In this document: in pieces, positions 52,184-61,122 of the stretch
Numbering within the stretch: the first letter of the stretch is position 1
How the letters are laid out: each line of letters opens with the position of its first letter
Source of the DNA: Rhizobium sp. 16-449-1b
GTDB lineage: Bacteria > Pseudomonadota > Alphaproteobacteria > Rhizobiales > Rhizobiaceae
Direction of reading: 5' to 3'
NCBI RefSeq assembly: GCF_017741935.1
Contig: NZ_JAGHMH010000024.1
Span: forward strand, 62,001 to 126,000
Length of the DNA stretch: 64,000 nt
Program-made: the position numbers and the translations under genes
Notes under the pieces: model-generated
What the model was told of the DNA's origin: nothing
What the model saw: the letters and a program-made list of their open reading frames with translations, nothing else
Databases searched by the model: none

Positions 52184-53875
52184 TCACGCGCTTTCGCGGA
52201 AATCGTCGTCGCTGGCGTCAGGACCGCCCATCGACATGTCGAGAGCAAAACCCTTGGCACGTGCCTGCTGGGCGGCAACCGAGCGGGTGGCAACGTTTTT
52301 GTTGCTAACCACGGTCGGACGCGCGGCTGGAGCCTTGGCGGCCGGCTTGGCCGCGGGCTTCTTGAAGCCGGCCTTGCTGCCCGCGCCGTCGACCTTGAAG
52401 AAGGCGATCGAGGCCTGAAGTTCCTCGGCCTGGGCCGCGAGTTCTTCAGAGGTCGCCGACATCTGCTCGGAGGCACCGGCGTTCTGCTGGGTCACCTTGT
52501 CGAGCTGCTGGATCGCTTCGTTGATCTGGGCGGCACCGATATCCTGCTCGCGGCAGGCGGCGCTGATCTCGGAGACGAGCTCGGCGGTCTTGCGGATATC
52601 GGGAACCAGGCGGCCGAGCATGTCGCCGGCATTGCTCGCGGCCTTGACTGTATCGCCCGACATGGCGCTGATCTCGGCGGCTGCCGACTGGCTGCGCTCG
52701 GCAAGCTTGCGCACTTCGGATGCGACGACCGCAAAGCCCTTGCCATGTTCGCCGGCACGCGCTGCCTCGACGGCGGCGTTGAGTGCGAGCAGATCGGTCT
52801 GGCGTGCGATTTCCTGCACGATGACGATCTTGTCGGCGATGGTGCGCATGGCTTCGACGGCACGGCTGACGGCAGCGCCGCTTTCTTCCGCATCCTTGGC
52901 TGACTGGCGAGCGATCTTCTCGGTCTGCGCGGCATTGTCGGCGTTCTGCTTGATGTTCGCGGCCATCTCCTCCATCGAAGCCGAAGCTTCTTCGGCCGAT
53001 GCCGCCTGCTCGGTCGCACCCTGCGACACCTGCTCGGAGCTCGCCGAAAGTTCCTGGCTGCCGGCCGAGACGTTTTCCGAGGCAGAAAGCGCATCACCGA
53101 CCACACCGCGAAGACGCTCGATCATCAGGTTCACGTTTCCAAGCATCTCGCCGATCTCGTCGCGGTTGGTGATTTCGGCCATCTTCGTGAGGTCACCCTC
53201 GGCGACTTCGCGCACCACGGTGTTGGCGCGGTTGAGACCCTTGGAGATCGTGCTGGCGATCCAGAAGGCGGTGATGGCGGCAAACAGGAAGGCTGCGACA
53301 ACGGCGACGATCATCGTCGTGCGCGTTGCGACATAGCTTGCCTCGGCTTCATCGTCGGCAACGCTCATGCGCTCTTTCTCGAGCTTGAGGATTTCAGCGA
53401 GCGCGGTATCGATCTGGTTTGCGGCGGTGCGTGCCGTGGTGACCGAGATATTGTTGGCCGCTTCGGCGTTGCCCGCCTTCACGAATTCGCGGATCTGGTC
53501 GTCAGCCTGGAAGAACTGCTTCGAGAGTTCGGAGACCTGTTCCCAGCGCGGACGGCCCTGTTCGGTGGCGATCTGCAGCACGGATGCCAGCGCCTGGGCG
53601 AATTCCTTGCGCCCGACATCGCCCTTGGCGATGGAATTGTTCACTTCGGCCTGATCCTTGGCCATCAGCAGGTTCTTCTGCTGGCGGATCGCTTCCAGCT
53701 GGCCGATATTGATGGTCTGCGCCAGTTCCAGGCGCGCCGCCGGGCCGGCCAGCACGGCGCCGATGGAATCATTCAGACCGCTGAGGCTGATGATCGAATA
53801 GGTCGATGTTCCCAGCAACATGAGGATGATGAAGGCAAATGCCGACACCAGTTTTGTCTTGATCGTCAATCGCAT
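52184..53875 (-). CDS. Methyl-accepting chemotaxis protein with one HAMP unit
   Basis: 563 residues. TM1 is in VSAFAFIILMLLGTSTYSII, the sensor covers about 30-185, TM2 near 190-210 (TMIVAVVAAFLFAAITAFW). One HAMP unit (AEGDLTKMAEI) leads into the signalling domain with tip VQEIARQTDLLALNAAVEAA. The tail ends ALDMSMGGPDASDDDFRESA. It is the receptor nearest to cheA and cheW. The ATG at 53875 is the family MRLTIKTKL start. Confidence 0.93.
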   Translation of the reverse strand: MRLTIKTKLVSAFAFIILMLLGTSTYSIISLSGLNDSIGAVLAGPAARLELAQTINIGQLEAIRQQKNLLMAKDQAEVNNSIAKGDVGRKEFAQALASVLQIATEQGRPRWEQVSELSKQFFQADDQIREFVKAGNAEAANNISVTTARTAANQIDTALAEILKLEKERMSVADDEAEASYVATRTTMIVAVVAAFLFAAITAFWIASTISKGLNRANTVVREVAEGDLTKMAEITNRDEIGEMLGNVNLMIERLRGVVGDALSASENVSAGSQELSASSEQVSQGATEQAASAEEASASMEEMAANIKQNADNAAQTEKIARQSAKDAEESGAAVSRAVEAMRTIADKIVIVQEIARQTDLLALNAAVEAARAGEHGKGFAVVASEVRKLAERSQSAAAEISAMSGDTVKAASNAGDMLGRLVPDIRKTAELVSEISAACREQDIGAAQINEAIQQLDKVTQQNAGASEQMSATSEELAAQAEELQASIAFFKVDGAGSKAGFKKPAAKPAAKAPAARPTVVSNKNVATRSVAAQQARAKGFALDMSMGGPDASDDDFRESA

Positions 53876-53905
53876 CTCTAACCCCTTACCCCTAGATGAC
53901 GCAGC

Positions 53906-54406
53906 CTAAACGGCGGTCGATGTCTCGTGTCGTGAAGAAAACAGTGCCTGCAGATTGGGCAGGATGATGAACTCGCCTCCGCGCTTCACCAGGCAGTTGA
54001 TGTAGTCGGCGCGCCAGCGCATGCCGACGCTCGGTGGCGGTTCGCTGGCTGCCCGTGCCAGCGTCGTCACCTCGTTGACCTTGTCGGTGCGAAGGCCGAC
54101 CAGCGTCGCCTCGCCATCGAGATCGACCTCGATGACGATGATGCGGCTGTCGATCGTCGCTTCCGTGCCATCCATCCCGAAGGCCAGGCGTAGGTCAGCC
54201 AGAGGAATGACTTTGCCGCGAAAGTTGATGACGCTGGCGACGAAGGGCTGCGCGCCCGGCACCGCCGTCTCCGGCAGCAGGTCCAGGATTTCCTGGACGA
54301 TCACCGCTTCGAGCGCGAAGGTCTCGCCGTTCATGTCGAAGGTCAGGACCTCGACTTCGTCGGCATAGTTCCAATGATGGTCGATCTTCTCGGCTGCCGC
54401 GCTCAT
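53906..54406 (-). CDS. cheW: Chemotaxis adaptor CheW, first copy
   Basis: 166 residues. CheW domain: VLTFDMNGETFALEAVIVQE, VASVINFRGKVIPLADLRLA and KRGGEFIILPNLQALFS. An N-terminal extension of about 18 residues (MSAAAEKIDHHWNYADEVE) is unusual. The start overlaps the cheA stop in ATGA. It sits directly between cheA and the receptors. Confidence 0.94.
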   Translation of the reverse strand: MSAAAEKIDHHWNYADEVEVLTFDMNGETFALEAVIVQEILDLLPETAVPGAQPFVASVINFRGKVIPLADLRLAFGMDGTEATIDSRIIVIEVDLDGEATLVGLRTDKVNEVTTLARAASEPPPSVGMRWRADYINCLVKRGGEFIILPNLQALFSSRHETSTAV

Positions 54407-56481
54407 CCTGCCACCCGCATCTGTGTTTCCTGTTGCTGACCGGCGGCCACGAGATGGCCAACGTCGAGAATGAGGGCGACGCTGCCGTCGCCGAGAATGG
54501 TGGCGCCAGAGAAAGTCGACACGTCGTTGTGCAGCTTCGACATCGACTTGATGACCGTCTGGTGATCGCCGATGATCTGGTCGACGACCAAGCCGACGCG
54601 CTCCGTGCCGGTGGAGATGACCACGACCTTCTGGTGCACGTCGGGCTTGGTGCCGGTGCGGAAGAGATCGCGAAGTCTCAGGAACGGCACGAGGCTGTCA
54701 CGTAGCGAGATGAAGCTGCGGCCGCGCGAACGCAGGTCCTCTTCCAGCGACAGCTCCAGGCATTCCTCGACAGCCGAGAGCGGGATGACGTAGCTGCCGT
54801 TGCCGACGCGCACGAGCAGGCCGTCGATGATGGCAAGCGTCAGCGGAATGCGCAGCGACACTTCCGAACCCTGGCCATTCAGGCTGGTGATGTCGATCGC
54901 GCCACGCAGCGCCTCGACGGTCTTCTTGACCACATCCATGCCGACGCCACGGCCGGAGAGATTGGTGATCGCAGCAGCCGTGGAGAAGCCCGGCGCGAAG
55001 ATCAGCTGCAGCAGCTCGGAATCGGTGAGCGGCTGGCCGGGCGCGATGAGGCCGGAGGATTCCGCCTTGACGCGGACCCGATCGCGGTTGATGCCGCGGC
55101 CGTCATCCTTGATCGAGATGATCACCTCGCCGCCGGCCTGGCGTGCCGAGAGCGTCACCGTACCGGCTTCGCTCTTGCCTGCAGCCAGACGCTCGGCCGG
55201 CGTTTCCAGCCCGTGGTCGATCGAGTTGCGCACCAGATGCACGAGCGGATCGGCGAGACGCTCGATCACTGTCTTGTCGACCTCGGTGCTTTCGCCCTCG
55301 GTCACCAGCTCGATCACCTTGCCCGTTTCGCGTGCGAGATCGTGAACGAGGCGGCGGAAGCGCGAAAACAGCGTCGCGACCGGCACCATGCGGAGCACCA
55401 TCATCGTGTCGCGCAGTTCACCCGACAGGCGCTCGATTTCTTCCGACACCGACCGCAAAGCGATATCGGCGCTGGCGCTCGCCAGCTGGCTGAGGCGCGA
55501 CTGGGCGATGACGAGCTCGCCGACACGGTCCATCAGCTCGTCGAGACGCTCAGCCGGAACGCGAACGTTTTCGGCCGCCTTCGCCTGGCGCTGGTCGGCC
55601 TGTGCGGCGCTCTCGCGCTTGGCGGGCACCGCCTCGACAGGCTTGAATTCCGGTACGGCGGGGACTGCGGGCGCAGCCGCGACGGGCGCTGCGACGACAG
55701 GTTCGGCCTTGACTTCGGCCACGACGGCGACGGGTTCAGCCTTGGCTTCTTCAGCCACCGGACCGGCGATCTCCTCGACCTCAAGCTCCATGTCGTCCAT
55801 GACGAAGATGAACACGTCGTCGATCGCCGAGCGGTCCTGCGTGCTGGTGAGAACGACGTCCCAGGTGACGTAGAGATCGGTCGGAACCATCTCGTCGAGG
55901 ACAGGAATGGCGGAGAGGTTGGCCTTGACGCTGCATTCGCCGAGATCGCGCAGCTCATCGAGCAAGCCGAGCGGATTGGTGCCGTTCGCCATCGAATTCG
56001 CGGGAAGGCTGAAGCGGATGCGCCATGTGGTGGTCTTGGCGGCGGCAGCAGCGGCGGGAGCGGCAACCGGGGCCGGTTGAGCAGCAGGAGCAGCGGCGCC
56101 GCCCGAGCTTTCGCCGACGGCGGCCTGAAGCTGGGCCAGCAACCGCTGGCCGGTGTCACCGTGATCGGCATCCGGCCGATCGACGAGAGCACGCATGTGA
56201 TCCTGAGCGGCAAGCACGGCGGCGACGAGTTCGGCCGTCGCCGGCACCTCGCCCTTGCGAACCCGGTCGAACGCCGTTTCGCAATGATGCGTGAAGGCGG
56301 CCAGCGCATCGAAGCCGAACATCGAGCCCGAGCCCTTCAGCGTGTGAAGGCCGCGGAAGACGGCATCGACGACATCCTTGTCGTCGAGCTTGTGCGTCAG
56401 ATCGAGAAGACCCGTCTCGATGGCTTCGAGGCATTCGGCAGCCTCGGTGCGAAAGACCGCTACAGGATCGAGAGAGCTCAT
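54403..56481 (-). CDS. cheA: Chemotaxis histidine kinase CheA
   Basis: 692 residues. The Hpt domain carries the phospho-His at residue 46 in GLHTLKGSGSMFGF. An Ala/Pro linker leads to a P2-like region (WRIRFSLPANSMANGTNPLG). The dimerisation helices are MDRVGELVIAQSRLSQLA. The ATPase has VHLVRNSIDHGLETPAER (N box), IKDDGRGINRDRV (G1) and GRGVGMDVVKKTVEALRG (G2). A CheW-like domain ends it. It phosphorylates CheY and CheB. Starts in ATGA overlap with cheY's stop, so STAS-cheY-cheA-cheW are translated as a chain. Confidence 0.96.
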   Translation of the reverse strand: MSSLDPVAVFRTEAAECLEAIETGLLDLTHKLDDKDVVDAVFRGLHTLKGSGSMFGFDALAAFTHHCETAFDRVRKGEVPATAELVAAVLAAQDHMRALVDRPDADHGDTGQRLLAQLQAAVGESSGGAAAPAAQPAPVAAPAAAAAAKTTTWRIRFSLPANSMANGTNPLGLLDELRDLGECSVKANLSAIPVLDEMVPTDLYVTWDVVLTSTQDRSAIDDVFIFVMDDMELEVEEIAGPVAEEAKAEPVAVVAEVKAEPVVAAPVAAAPAVPAVPEFKPVEAVPAKRESAAQADQRQAKAAENVRVPAERLDELMDRVGELVIAQSRLSQLASASADIALRSVSEEIERLSGELRDTMMVLRMVPVATLFSRFRRLVHDLARETGKVIELVTEGESTEVDKTVIERLADPLVHLVRNSIDHGLETPAERLAAGKSEAGTVTLSARQAGGEVIISIKDDGRGINRDRVRVKAESSGLIAPGQPLTDSELLQLIFAPGFSTAAAITNLSGRGVGMDVVKKTVEALRGAIDITSLNGQGSEVSLRIPLTLAIIDGLLVRVGNGSYVIPLSAVEECLELSLEEDLRSRGRSFISLRDSLVPFLRLRDLFRTGTKPDVHQKVVVISTGTERVGLVVDQIIGDHQTVIKSMSKLHNDVSTFSGATILGDGSVALILDVGHLVAAGQQQETQMRVAG

Positions 56482-56846
56482 CTGCCGAGCACCTTCCTGG
56501 CGATCTTGACCAGGTTTTCCGGGTCGAACGGCTTGGTCAGCCAGCCGGTGGCGCCGGCAGCCTTGGCGCGGGCCTTGAGGTCGGCGTCGGATTCGGTGGT
56601 GAGGAAGATGATCGGCACGCCGGTATGCTCCGGCAGCTTGCGCAGCTCTTCGATCATCGTCAGGCCGTCCATCACGGGCATGTTGAGATCGGTGATGATC
56701 AGGTCGTAATTGCCGGCCTTCGCGGCCGCCAGGCCCTGCGCGCCATCGGCCGCCTCGCTGACGGTGTAGCCCGCATTGGTCAGCGTGACCTTGGTCGTCA
56801 GTCGAATGCTTGCGGAATCGTCGACGGTGAGAATGTTGGCGCTCAT
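56478..56846 (-). CDS. cheY: Chemotaxis response regulator CheY
   Basis: 122 residues, one receiver domain. The acid pocket is in ILTVDDSASIRL; the phospho-Asp is in DLIITDLNMPVMDGLTMIEE near 52. Switch Thr is in IIFLTTESDADL and Lys in WLTKPFDPENL. No output domain, so it works at the motor or as a phosphate sink. It overlaps both neighbours in ATGA. Confidence 0.95.
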   Translation of the reverse strand: MSANILTVDDSASIRLTTKVTLTNAGYTVSEAADGAQGLAAAKAGNYDLIITDLNMPVMDGLTMIEELRKLPEHTGVPIIFLTTESDADLKARAKAAGATGWLTKPFDPENLVKIARKVLGR

Positions 56847-57172
56847 GGCTTTACCTCTTCATGCAACCAGAATTTTGTATCTTCGCTGTTGAAGGCTTCC
56901 ACGAAGCCGGCGCGCTCCAGCACCTTCAGGACTTGGCCGCGGGCGGGAGCCGCGAGTGCGAGCGCTTTGTCGTTGGTTTCAGCGTGCCGGCGAACAGCTT
57001 CGATCAGCTGCACAAAACTCAAGTCGGCCTCAGCTTTTTCGGGAATATCGAGAACAACAGAACTGTTATTCTTAAATAAAGACGCAATTTTCGAGAAGAT
57101 ATCCGAGATATTCCTGATCGTCAGAACTTCCGGCAGGGATATAGACTCGGAATACTGTTCACGCACACTCAC
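56843..57172 (-). CDS. STAS-domain protein of chemotaxis operon
   Basis: 109 residues, a STAS domain: ISLPEVLTIRNISDIFSKIA, VVLDIPEKAEADLSFVQLIE with the conserved DLS where anti-sigma antagonists are phosphorylated, and ALAAPARGQVLKVLERAGF. It heads the operon. STAS proteins occupy the same place (called CheX or CheS) in other rhizobial che operons. In Sinorhizobium, CheS helps drain phosphate from CheY1 via CheA; the same role is possible here. Confidence 0.88.
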   Translation of the reverse strand: MSVREQYSESISLPEVLTIRNISDIFSKIASLFKNNSSVVLDIPEKAEADLSFVQLIEAVRRHAETNDKALALAAPARGQVLKVLERAGFVEAFNSEDTKFWLHEEVKP

Positions 57173-57516
57173 TTCGGCCTCCTAGGGCGGAGAAATACTT
57201 TTTCAACCCTTTGAGGAATCTCACGGCACGCTTAACAACACGTAAAAGTAGGTTGCAACGAAATGCAATTGAGACGAGTCCCGACTCCCTGAAATATCAC
57301 CTGACAAAAATAATAATTAGCACTCAAACATGTTTATAAAAACGAAAAAATTCATATGCTTATTAAAATTATGAGCGTTTGTCGGCAACGGGCGTCGTGC
57401 AATTCACGCTATGTTAAGCACAACGCTGACGAGTCTGGCGTGTTTACTCCCCGTTTCCATGATGCCCGTAAAAATAGTCCCGAACCTTGCTGAGGTTTTA
57501 AGTAAAGGACAATAAA
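57173..57516. promoter_or_regulatory. Divergent promoter region of the chemotaxis operon
   Basis: 344 bases, A+T-rich in 57298-57372. It must hold the promoter of the ten-gene operon on one side and of the soluble receptor-like gene on the other. No clear -35/-10 pair or sigma-54 site (GG-N10-GC) was found, and no perfect palindrome. The orphan class of flagellar regulators in rhizobia cannot be tested by eye. Confidence 0.5.
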
Positions 57517-59253
57517 ATGACGAACGGGGCGACATCGGCAGTGACTGCATTCCAGGCATCTGGATCAGCCATCAGCCAAACACTGGAAGCGGCGCGCAGC
57601 AAGGTCGAGGAGCGCTTTCTCGAAGGCGGCACCGTCCTGCTTTCGGTCATGGACGTCCTCAACCGATTGTTGAGCTCGCTCGACAACATCACCAAGGCGC
57701 TTGATGCTGGCGAGAATGGTGATGCCGGCGCGGAACTGCGCGCAACGGTCAAGAGCCTCAGCGATCTTCCGACCGCCGAAAAGTCCCGCCGCGACGCGCT
57801 TTCGTCGCTCGCCGAAGCAGGATATTCGCTGCGCCGGCACGTCTCGGACATGCAGGAAACCATGCGTTACCTGCGCACCTTCGCCGTGACCGTGAAGATC
57901 ACCGGCGCCGGCCTTGCCGAGTTCGCCGGCTTCGCGCAGGAAATTCTGGAACGCATCTATTCCGGCACCGATGAGGTCAATCGCTTCGCCGGCCGGATCG
58001 AGGAGTTGGAAAAGGAAGTGAAGCTCGCGCTGACCTTCGGCACCGACGTCTCCAAGAGCTACGCCGACACCGTCCCCGCCGTGGCAAGCGCGCTTGACGG
58101 CGACGCCCGCAAGATCGCCGAGCACCGCCAGAACTTGAGCGCGATTGCCCGCGACGTCGGCGCGGTCGCCAGAGGCGTGCAGAGCAAGGTCGCCTCGACC
58201 CTGTCGGCGCTCCAGATCGGTGACATCACCCGCCAGCGTATCGAGCATGTGCAGAGCACCTTCACCCTGCTCGACGAATTCCTCGACAGCGAGGACGGCC
58301 GCGGTCTGAACGCCGACGCCCGCGCGCGCCTTCAGAATGTCATCCAGCACCTGACGGCCGCGCAGATGAACGAGATGTGCCGCGATTTTCACCGCGATTC
58401 CCAGAACGTCATCAAGACGATCGCCAGCTTCGGCCACGACACGCAGGAGATCCTGCGGCTGCGCGACCAGATGAGCGGCGGCGGCCAGGGCAACTTCATC
58501 CGCGCGCTGGAATCCAGCGTCTCGGCCGCCCACGAGATCGTCAAGCAGGTCGACGCCGTGACGCTCAAGGCCGACCAGGTCAGCCAGTCGACCCGCGACA
58601 CCACCGCCAAGCTTCTCGAAGCGATCGGCAACATCAAGGCGGTGAAGACAGACATCCATTACATGGCGCTGAACACCAATCTGCGCTGCAGCCGGCTTGG
58701 CGAAGCCGGCAAGTCGATCAATGTCGTCACGGCAGAGCTGCGCATTTTCGCCGGCAAGCTGGATGACAGCGCCGACGCCATCGTCAACGGCCTGCCGGCG
58801 CTGGAGGAAGCCGCCGGCCGCGTGGCCCCGTCCAGCGAGACGGCATCAGGCGGTCTGGCCGAAAACCTGACGACCGCCGTCGCCGATATCCGCACCGCCG
58901 CCGATACGATGGAAGCCGAACTGAAGACGCTGTCGGAACACGGCCGCGAGGTCGCCGGCAAGATCAACCTGTTGATCGGAACGCTGGATTTCCAGAAGGA
59001 TCTCGGCGATGTGCTGGCGGGCTGCGCCGATACGCTGGAAGATGCCGCCGGCGCCGAGATCGCCGATATCTCGGACTTGGCCGAAGCCATCGCCCCGCTC
59101 GATCGCAAGATCTTCAAGCTCTACACGATGGTGCAGGAGCGCAACGTCCACCGCGACATCATCGCCGCGGTTGAAGAGACGGCAGCAGCCGAGCCAGAGC
59201 CGGTAAATGCTGCGTCCAGCGACGAAGACCTCTTCGAGGACGCGCTCTTCTAA
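57517..59253 (+). CDS. Soluble chemoreceptor-like coiled-coil protein with degenerate signalling tip
   Basis: 578 residues, no membrane segment or signal peptide; almost all helical. At about residues 370-400 a stretch KTDIHYMALNTNLRCSRLGE then AGKSINVVTAELRIFAGKL parallels the receptor hairpin tip (ALNTNL...GEAGKSI...VVTAELR) but lacks the QTNLLALNAA(V/I)EAA core. The C-terminus ends DEDLFEDALF. It is divergent from the chemotaxis operon with 344 bases between. Function unknown: it could be a scaffold or a CheA modulator. Codon use is normal for the genome. Confidence 0.7.
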   Translation: MTNGATSAVTAFQASGSAISQTLEAARSKVEERFLEGGTVLLSVMDVLNRLLSSLDNITKALDAGENGDAGAELRATVKSLSDLPTAEKSRRDALSSLAEAGYSLRRHVSDMQETMRYLRTFAVTVKITGAGLAEFAGFAQEILERIYSGTDEVNRFAGRIEELEKEVKLALTFGTDVSKSYADTVPAVASALDGDARKIAEHRQNLSAIARDVGAVARGVQSKVASTLSALQIGDITRQRIEHVQSTFTLLDEFLDSEDGRGLNADARARLQNVIQHLTAAQMNEMCRDFHRDSQNVIKTIASFGHDTQEILRLRDQMSGGGQGNFIRALESSVSAAHEIVKQVDAVTLKADQVSQSTRDTTAKLLEAIGNIKAVKTDIHYMALNTNLRCSRLGEAGKSINVVTAELRIFAGKLDDSADAIVNGLPALEEAAGRVAPSSETASGGLAENLTTAVADIRTAADTMEAELKTLSEHGREVAGKINLLIGTLDFQKDLGDVLAGCADTLEDAAGAEIADISDLAEAIAPLDRKIFKLYTMVQERNVHRDIIAAVEETAAAEPEPVNAASSDEDLFEDALF

Positions 59254-59268
59254 AACGTTAGAGCGCGG

Positions 59269-60351
59269 TCAGCGCAGGCGGCGGAACTTGTTGGCGGCTT
59301 CGATCCCCGCCTTCTGCTGCTCTTCCTCGATACCGAGGTAGAAATCCTCGAGCGCCGGGTCGGGCAGACCGGCACGGCGCGAGAGCACATACCACTTGGC
59401 AGCCTCGACAGGATCCGGCTTCGTGCCGAGCGCGTTGATATAGAGATGCGCCAGCTTGTTCTGTGCGACGACGTTGCCGTCATTGGCGGCGATTCTCAGC
59501 CACTGGAAGCCCTTTTCGAAATCGCGCGGGCCATTGGTTCCGTTGACGAACCAGACGCCGAGATCGAGTTGCGCGGTGTCGAAACCGGCATGTGCGGCGC
59601 GCGCCATCCATTCGCGGGCAAGCTGCTTCTTCTCGGGCGGCAGATCGGGCAGCGACGAGTAGATCTCGGCCACCGCGTATTGCGCGTCGGCGACGCCCTT
59701 TTCCGCCGATTTCTCGTAGAACGGCAGCGCCAGCTTCAGACCCTTGTCGCCGGGATTGTCGGCCACCAGGATCTGCCCCCAGTTGAACTCGGCCGATGCA
59801 TTGCCGGCTTCCGCCGCCTTGCGCATGTAGTTGTCGGCAAGCGTCTTGTCGCGCTTGACGATGCGGCCTTCCATCAGGATGAGCGCGTATTTGAACATCG
59901 CCGCCGGATCACCGCCCTCGGCCGCCTTTCCGTACCAGAAGGCAGCGGCCTTGGCATCGCGCTTGACGCCGAGGCCATCGGCCAGCAGTTCGCCCATCAG
60001 CGTCTGCGCCGCTGGATCGCCGAGCTGCGCACGAGGCAGCGCGATCCCCATCGCCGTCAGATAGTAGCCGCGCTGATAGGCGCCATAGGCATCGTCGACC
60101 TTGCCCTTGTAGTCCTTCTCAGGCGGCAGGTCGGGAAGCTTCGCGCCCATGCGATCGAACACGCCGACACCGGTTGACGGCGTTACCCCGTCAGGCTGCG
60201 CGCGACCGGATTTCAGCGTCTCAGGCGCGCCGGTAAGCGGTCGCGTGACCATATTGTCGACCTGCTGGGCCAATGCGCCATGCGCGAAAACCGCCACATA
60301 TGTGGCGGCGGCAAGGAGGGGAAGGCGCAAATGGCGTGTCAGCATGGGCAT
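59269..60351 (-). CDS. Exported Sel1-repeat protein
   Basis: 360 residues. The signal peptide is in RLPLLAAATYVAVFAHGALA. About six Sel1-type helical repeats of 36 residues follow, for example AAQTLMGELLADGLGVKRDA then AKAAAFWYGKAAEGGDPAAM, and GDPAAQ, GNASAE, GVADAQ, GFDTAQ at repeat starts. Such repeats mediate protein contacts, often in the envelope. It lies 10 bases after the thiE-like gene and is convergent with the receptor-like gene. The ATG at 60351 (MPMLTRHLRL) is used because the frame before it overlaps the upstream gene. Confidence 0.85.
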   Translation of the reverse strand: MPMLTRHLRLPLLAAATYVAVFAHGALAQQVDNMVTRPLTGAPETLKSGRAQPDGVTPSTGVGVFDRMGAKLPDLPPEKDYKGKVDDAYGAYQRGYYLTAMGIALPRAQLGDPAAQTLMGELLADGLGVKRDAKAAAFWYGKAAEGGDPAAMFKYALILMEGRIVKRDKTLADNYMRKAAEAGNASAEFNWGQILVADNPGDKGLKLALPFYEKSAEKGVADAQYAVAEIYSSLPDLPPEKKQLAREWMARAAHAGFDTAQLDLGVWFVNGTNGPRDFEKGFQWLRIAANDGNVVAQNKLAHLYINALGTKPDPVEAAKWYVLSRRAGLPDPALEDFYLGIEEEQQKAGIEAANKFRRLR

Positions 60352-60361
60352 GAGGGCGATA

Positions 60362-61015
60362 TCAACCCTCAAACCGTGGCGCTTTTTCGTCAAGAAGTGC
60401 GTTGATTTCGGCAACGACAAGGGCGGCGCGCGCCGGCTCGCCGAAAACGGCAAGACGCATGGCCACGAATTCCGCCCCGCTCTCGGCAACGGCAAGCGCC
60501 GACGCAGGATCGGTGCCGCCCATGACGATGCACGGAATCTCGATCATCGAGGCCCACCATTCGGCAAGCGCCAGGTTCTTCGGATGCGCCTCCGGCTTGA
60601 TGTCGCCTTCGAGCTTGCCGAAGAAGACATATTCGGGGCGCTCCTCGCCGATCTCGAGCGCATGATGCCGGTCGGCCGCATTGCCGCCGCCGACGATCAG
60701 CTTGTCGGCGTATTTCTCGACCGCCTCGGAAATCTCCGCCGCACCGCCGGTGATATGCAGGCCATCCGCCTTGGTGCGGCCAACGACCCGGCTGTCGCCG
60801 GCAAGCAGCGCCGCCGCACCCGCGTTCTGCGCCAGCGGCACGATCTTTTCGGCGTGTTTCTGAAACTCGCCGTCACCAAGCCCGTACTGCGGCAGGATGA
60901 TCGAGGCGACATCACCGCCCTTCAGCGCATCGCCAACAATTTTCGCCTGCTCATCGGCATCGGCGATATCGGGCACAATCAGCACCAGGCGGCAGCGGTT
61001 TTCAGGTTCGCTCAT
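60362..61015 (-). CDS. Thiamine phosphate synthase-like protein
   Basis: 217 residues of the ThiE TIM-barrel fold: LLAGDSRVVGRTKADGLHI (usually DRVDVALAxGADGVHL), YVFFGKLEGDIKPEAH, and IPCIVMGGTDPASALAVAES. Canonical ThiE uses G(PV)IF.T.TK at the third site; FFGKLE differs, so substrate use may differ. ThiE joins pyrimidine and thiazole to make thiamine phosphate. No TPP riboswitch was seen upstream, so regulation by TPP is unlikely here. First gene of the pair with Sel1. Confidence 0.72.
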   Translation of the reverse strand: MSEPENRCRLVLIVPDIADADEQAKIVGDALKGGDVASIILPQYGLGDGEFQKHAEKIVPLAQNAGAAALLAGDSRVVGRTKADGLHITGGAAEISEAVEKYADKLIVGGGNAADRHHALEIGEERPEYVFFGKLEGDIKPEAHPKNLALAEWWASMIEIPCIVMGGTDPASALAVAESGAEFVAMRLAVFGEPARAALVVAEINALLDEKAPRFEG

Positions 61016-61122
61016 GAACTCTTTCCATTTCCAGCGGATTTCGCCGTTTGCCGGCAGCTCCGCACTCGTTTTGTGTGAGTAATTCCGTTAGACCGGGCTG
61101 GCAAGGGGAGGACTTCAAAAGC

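Noticed and set aside
61016..61122. TPP riboswitch upstream of the ThiE-like gene
   Set aside because: The conserved CTGAGA core is absent.
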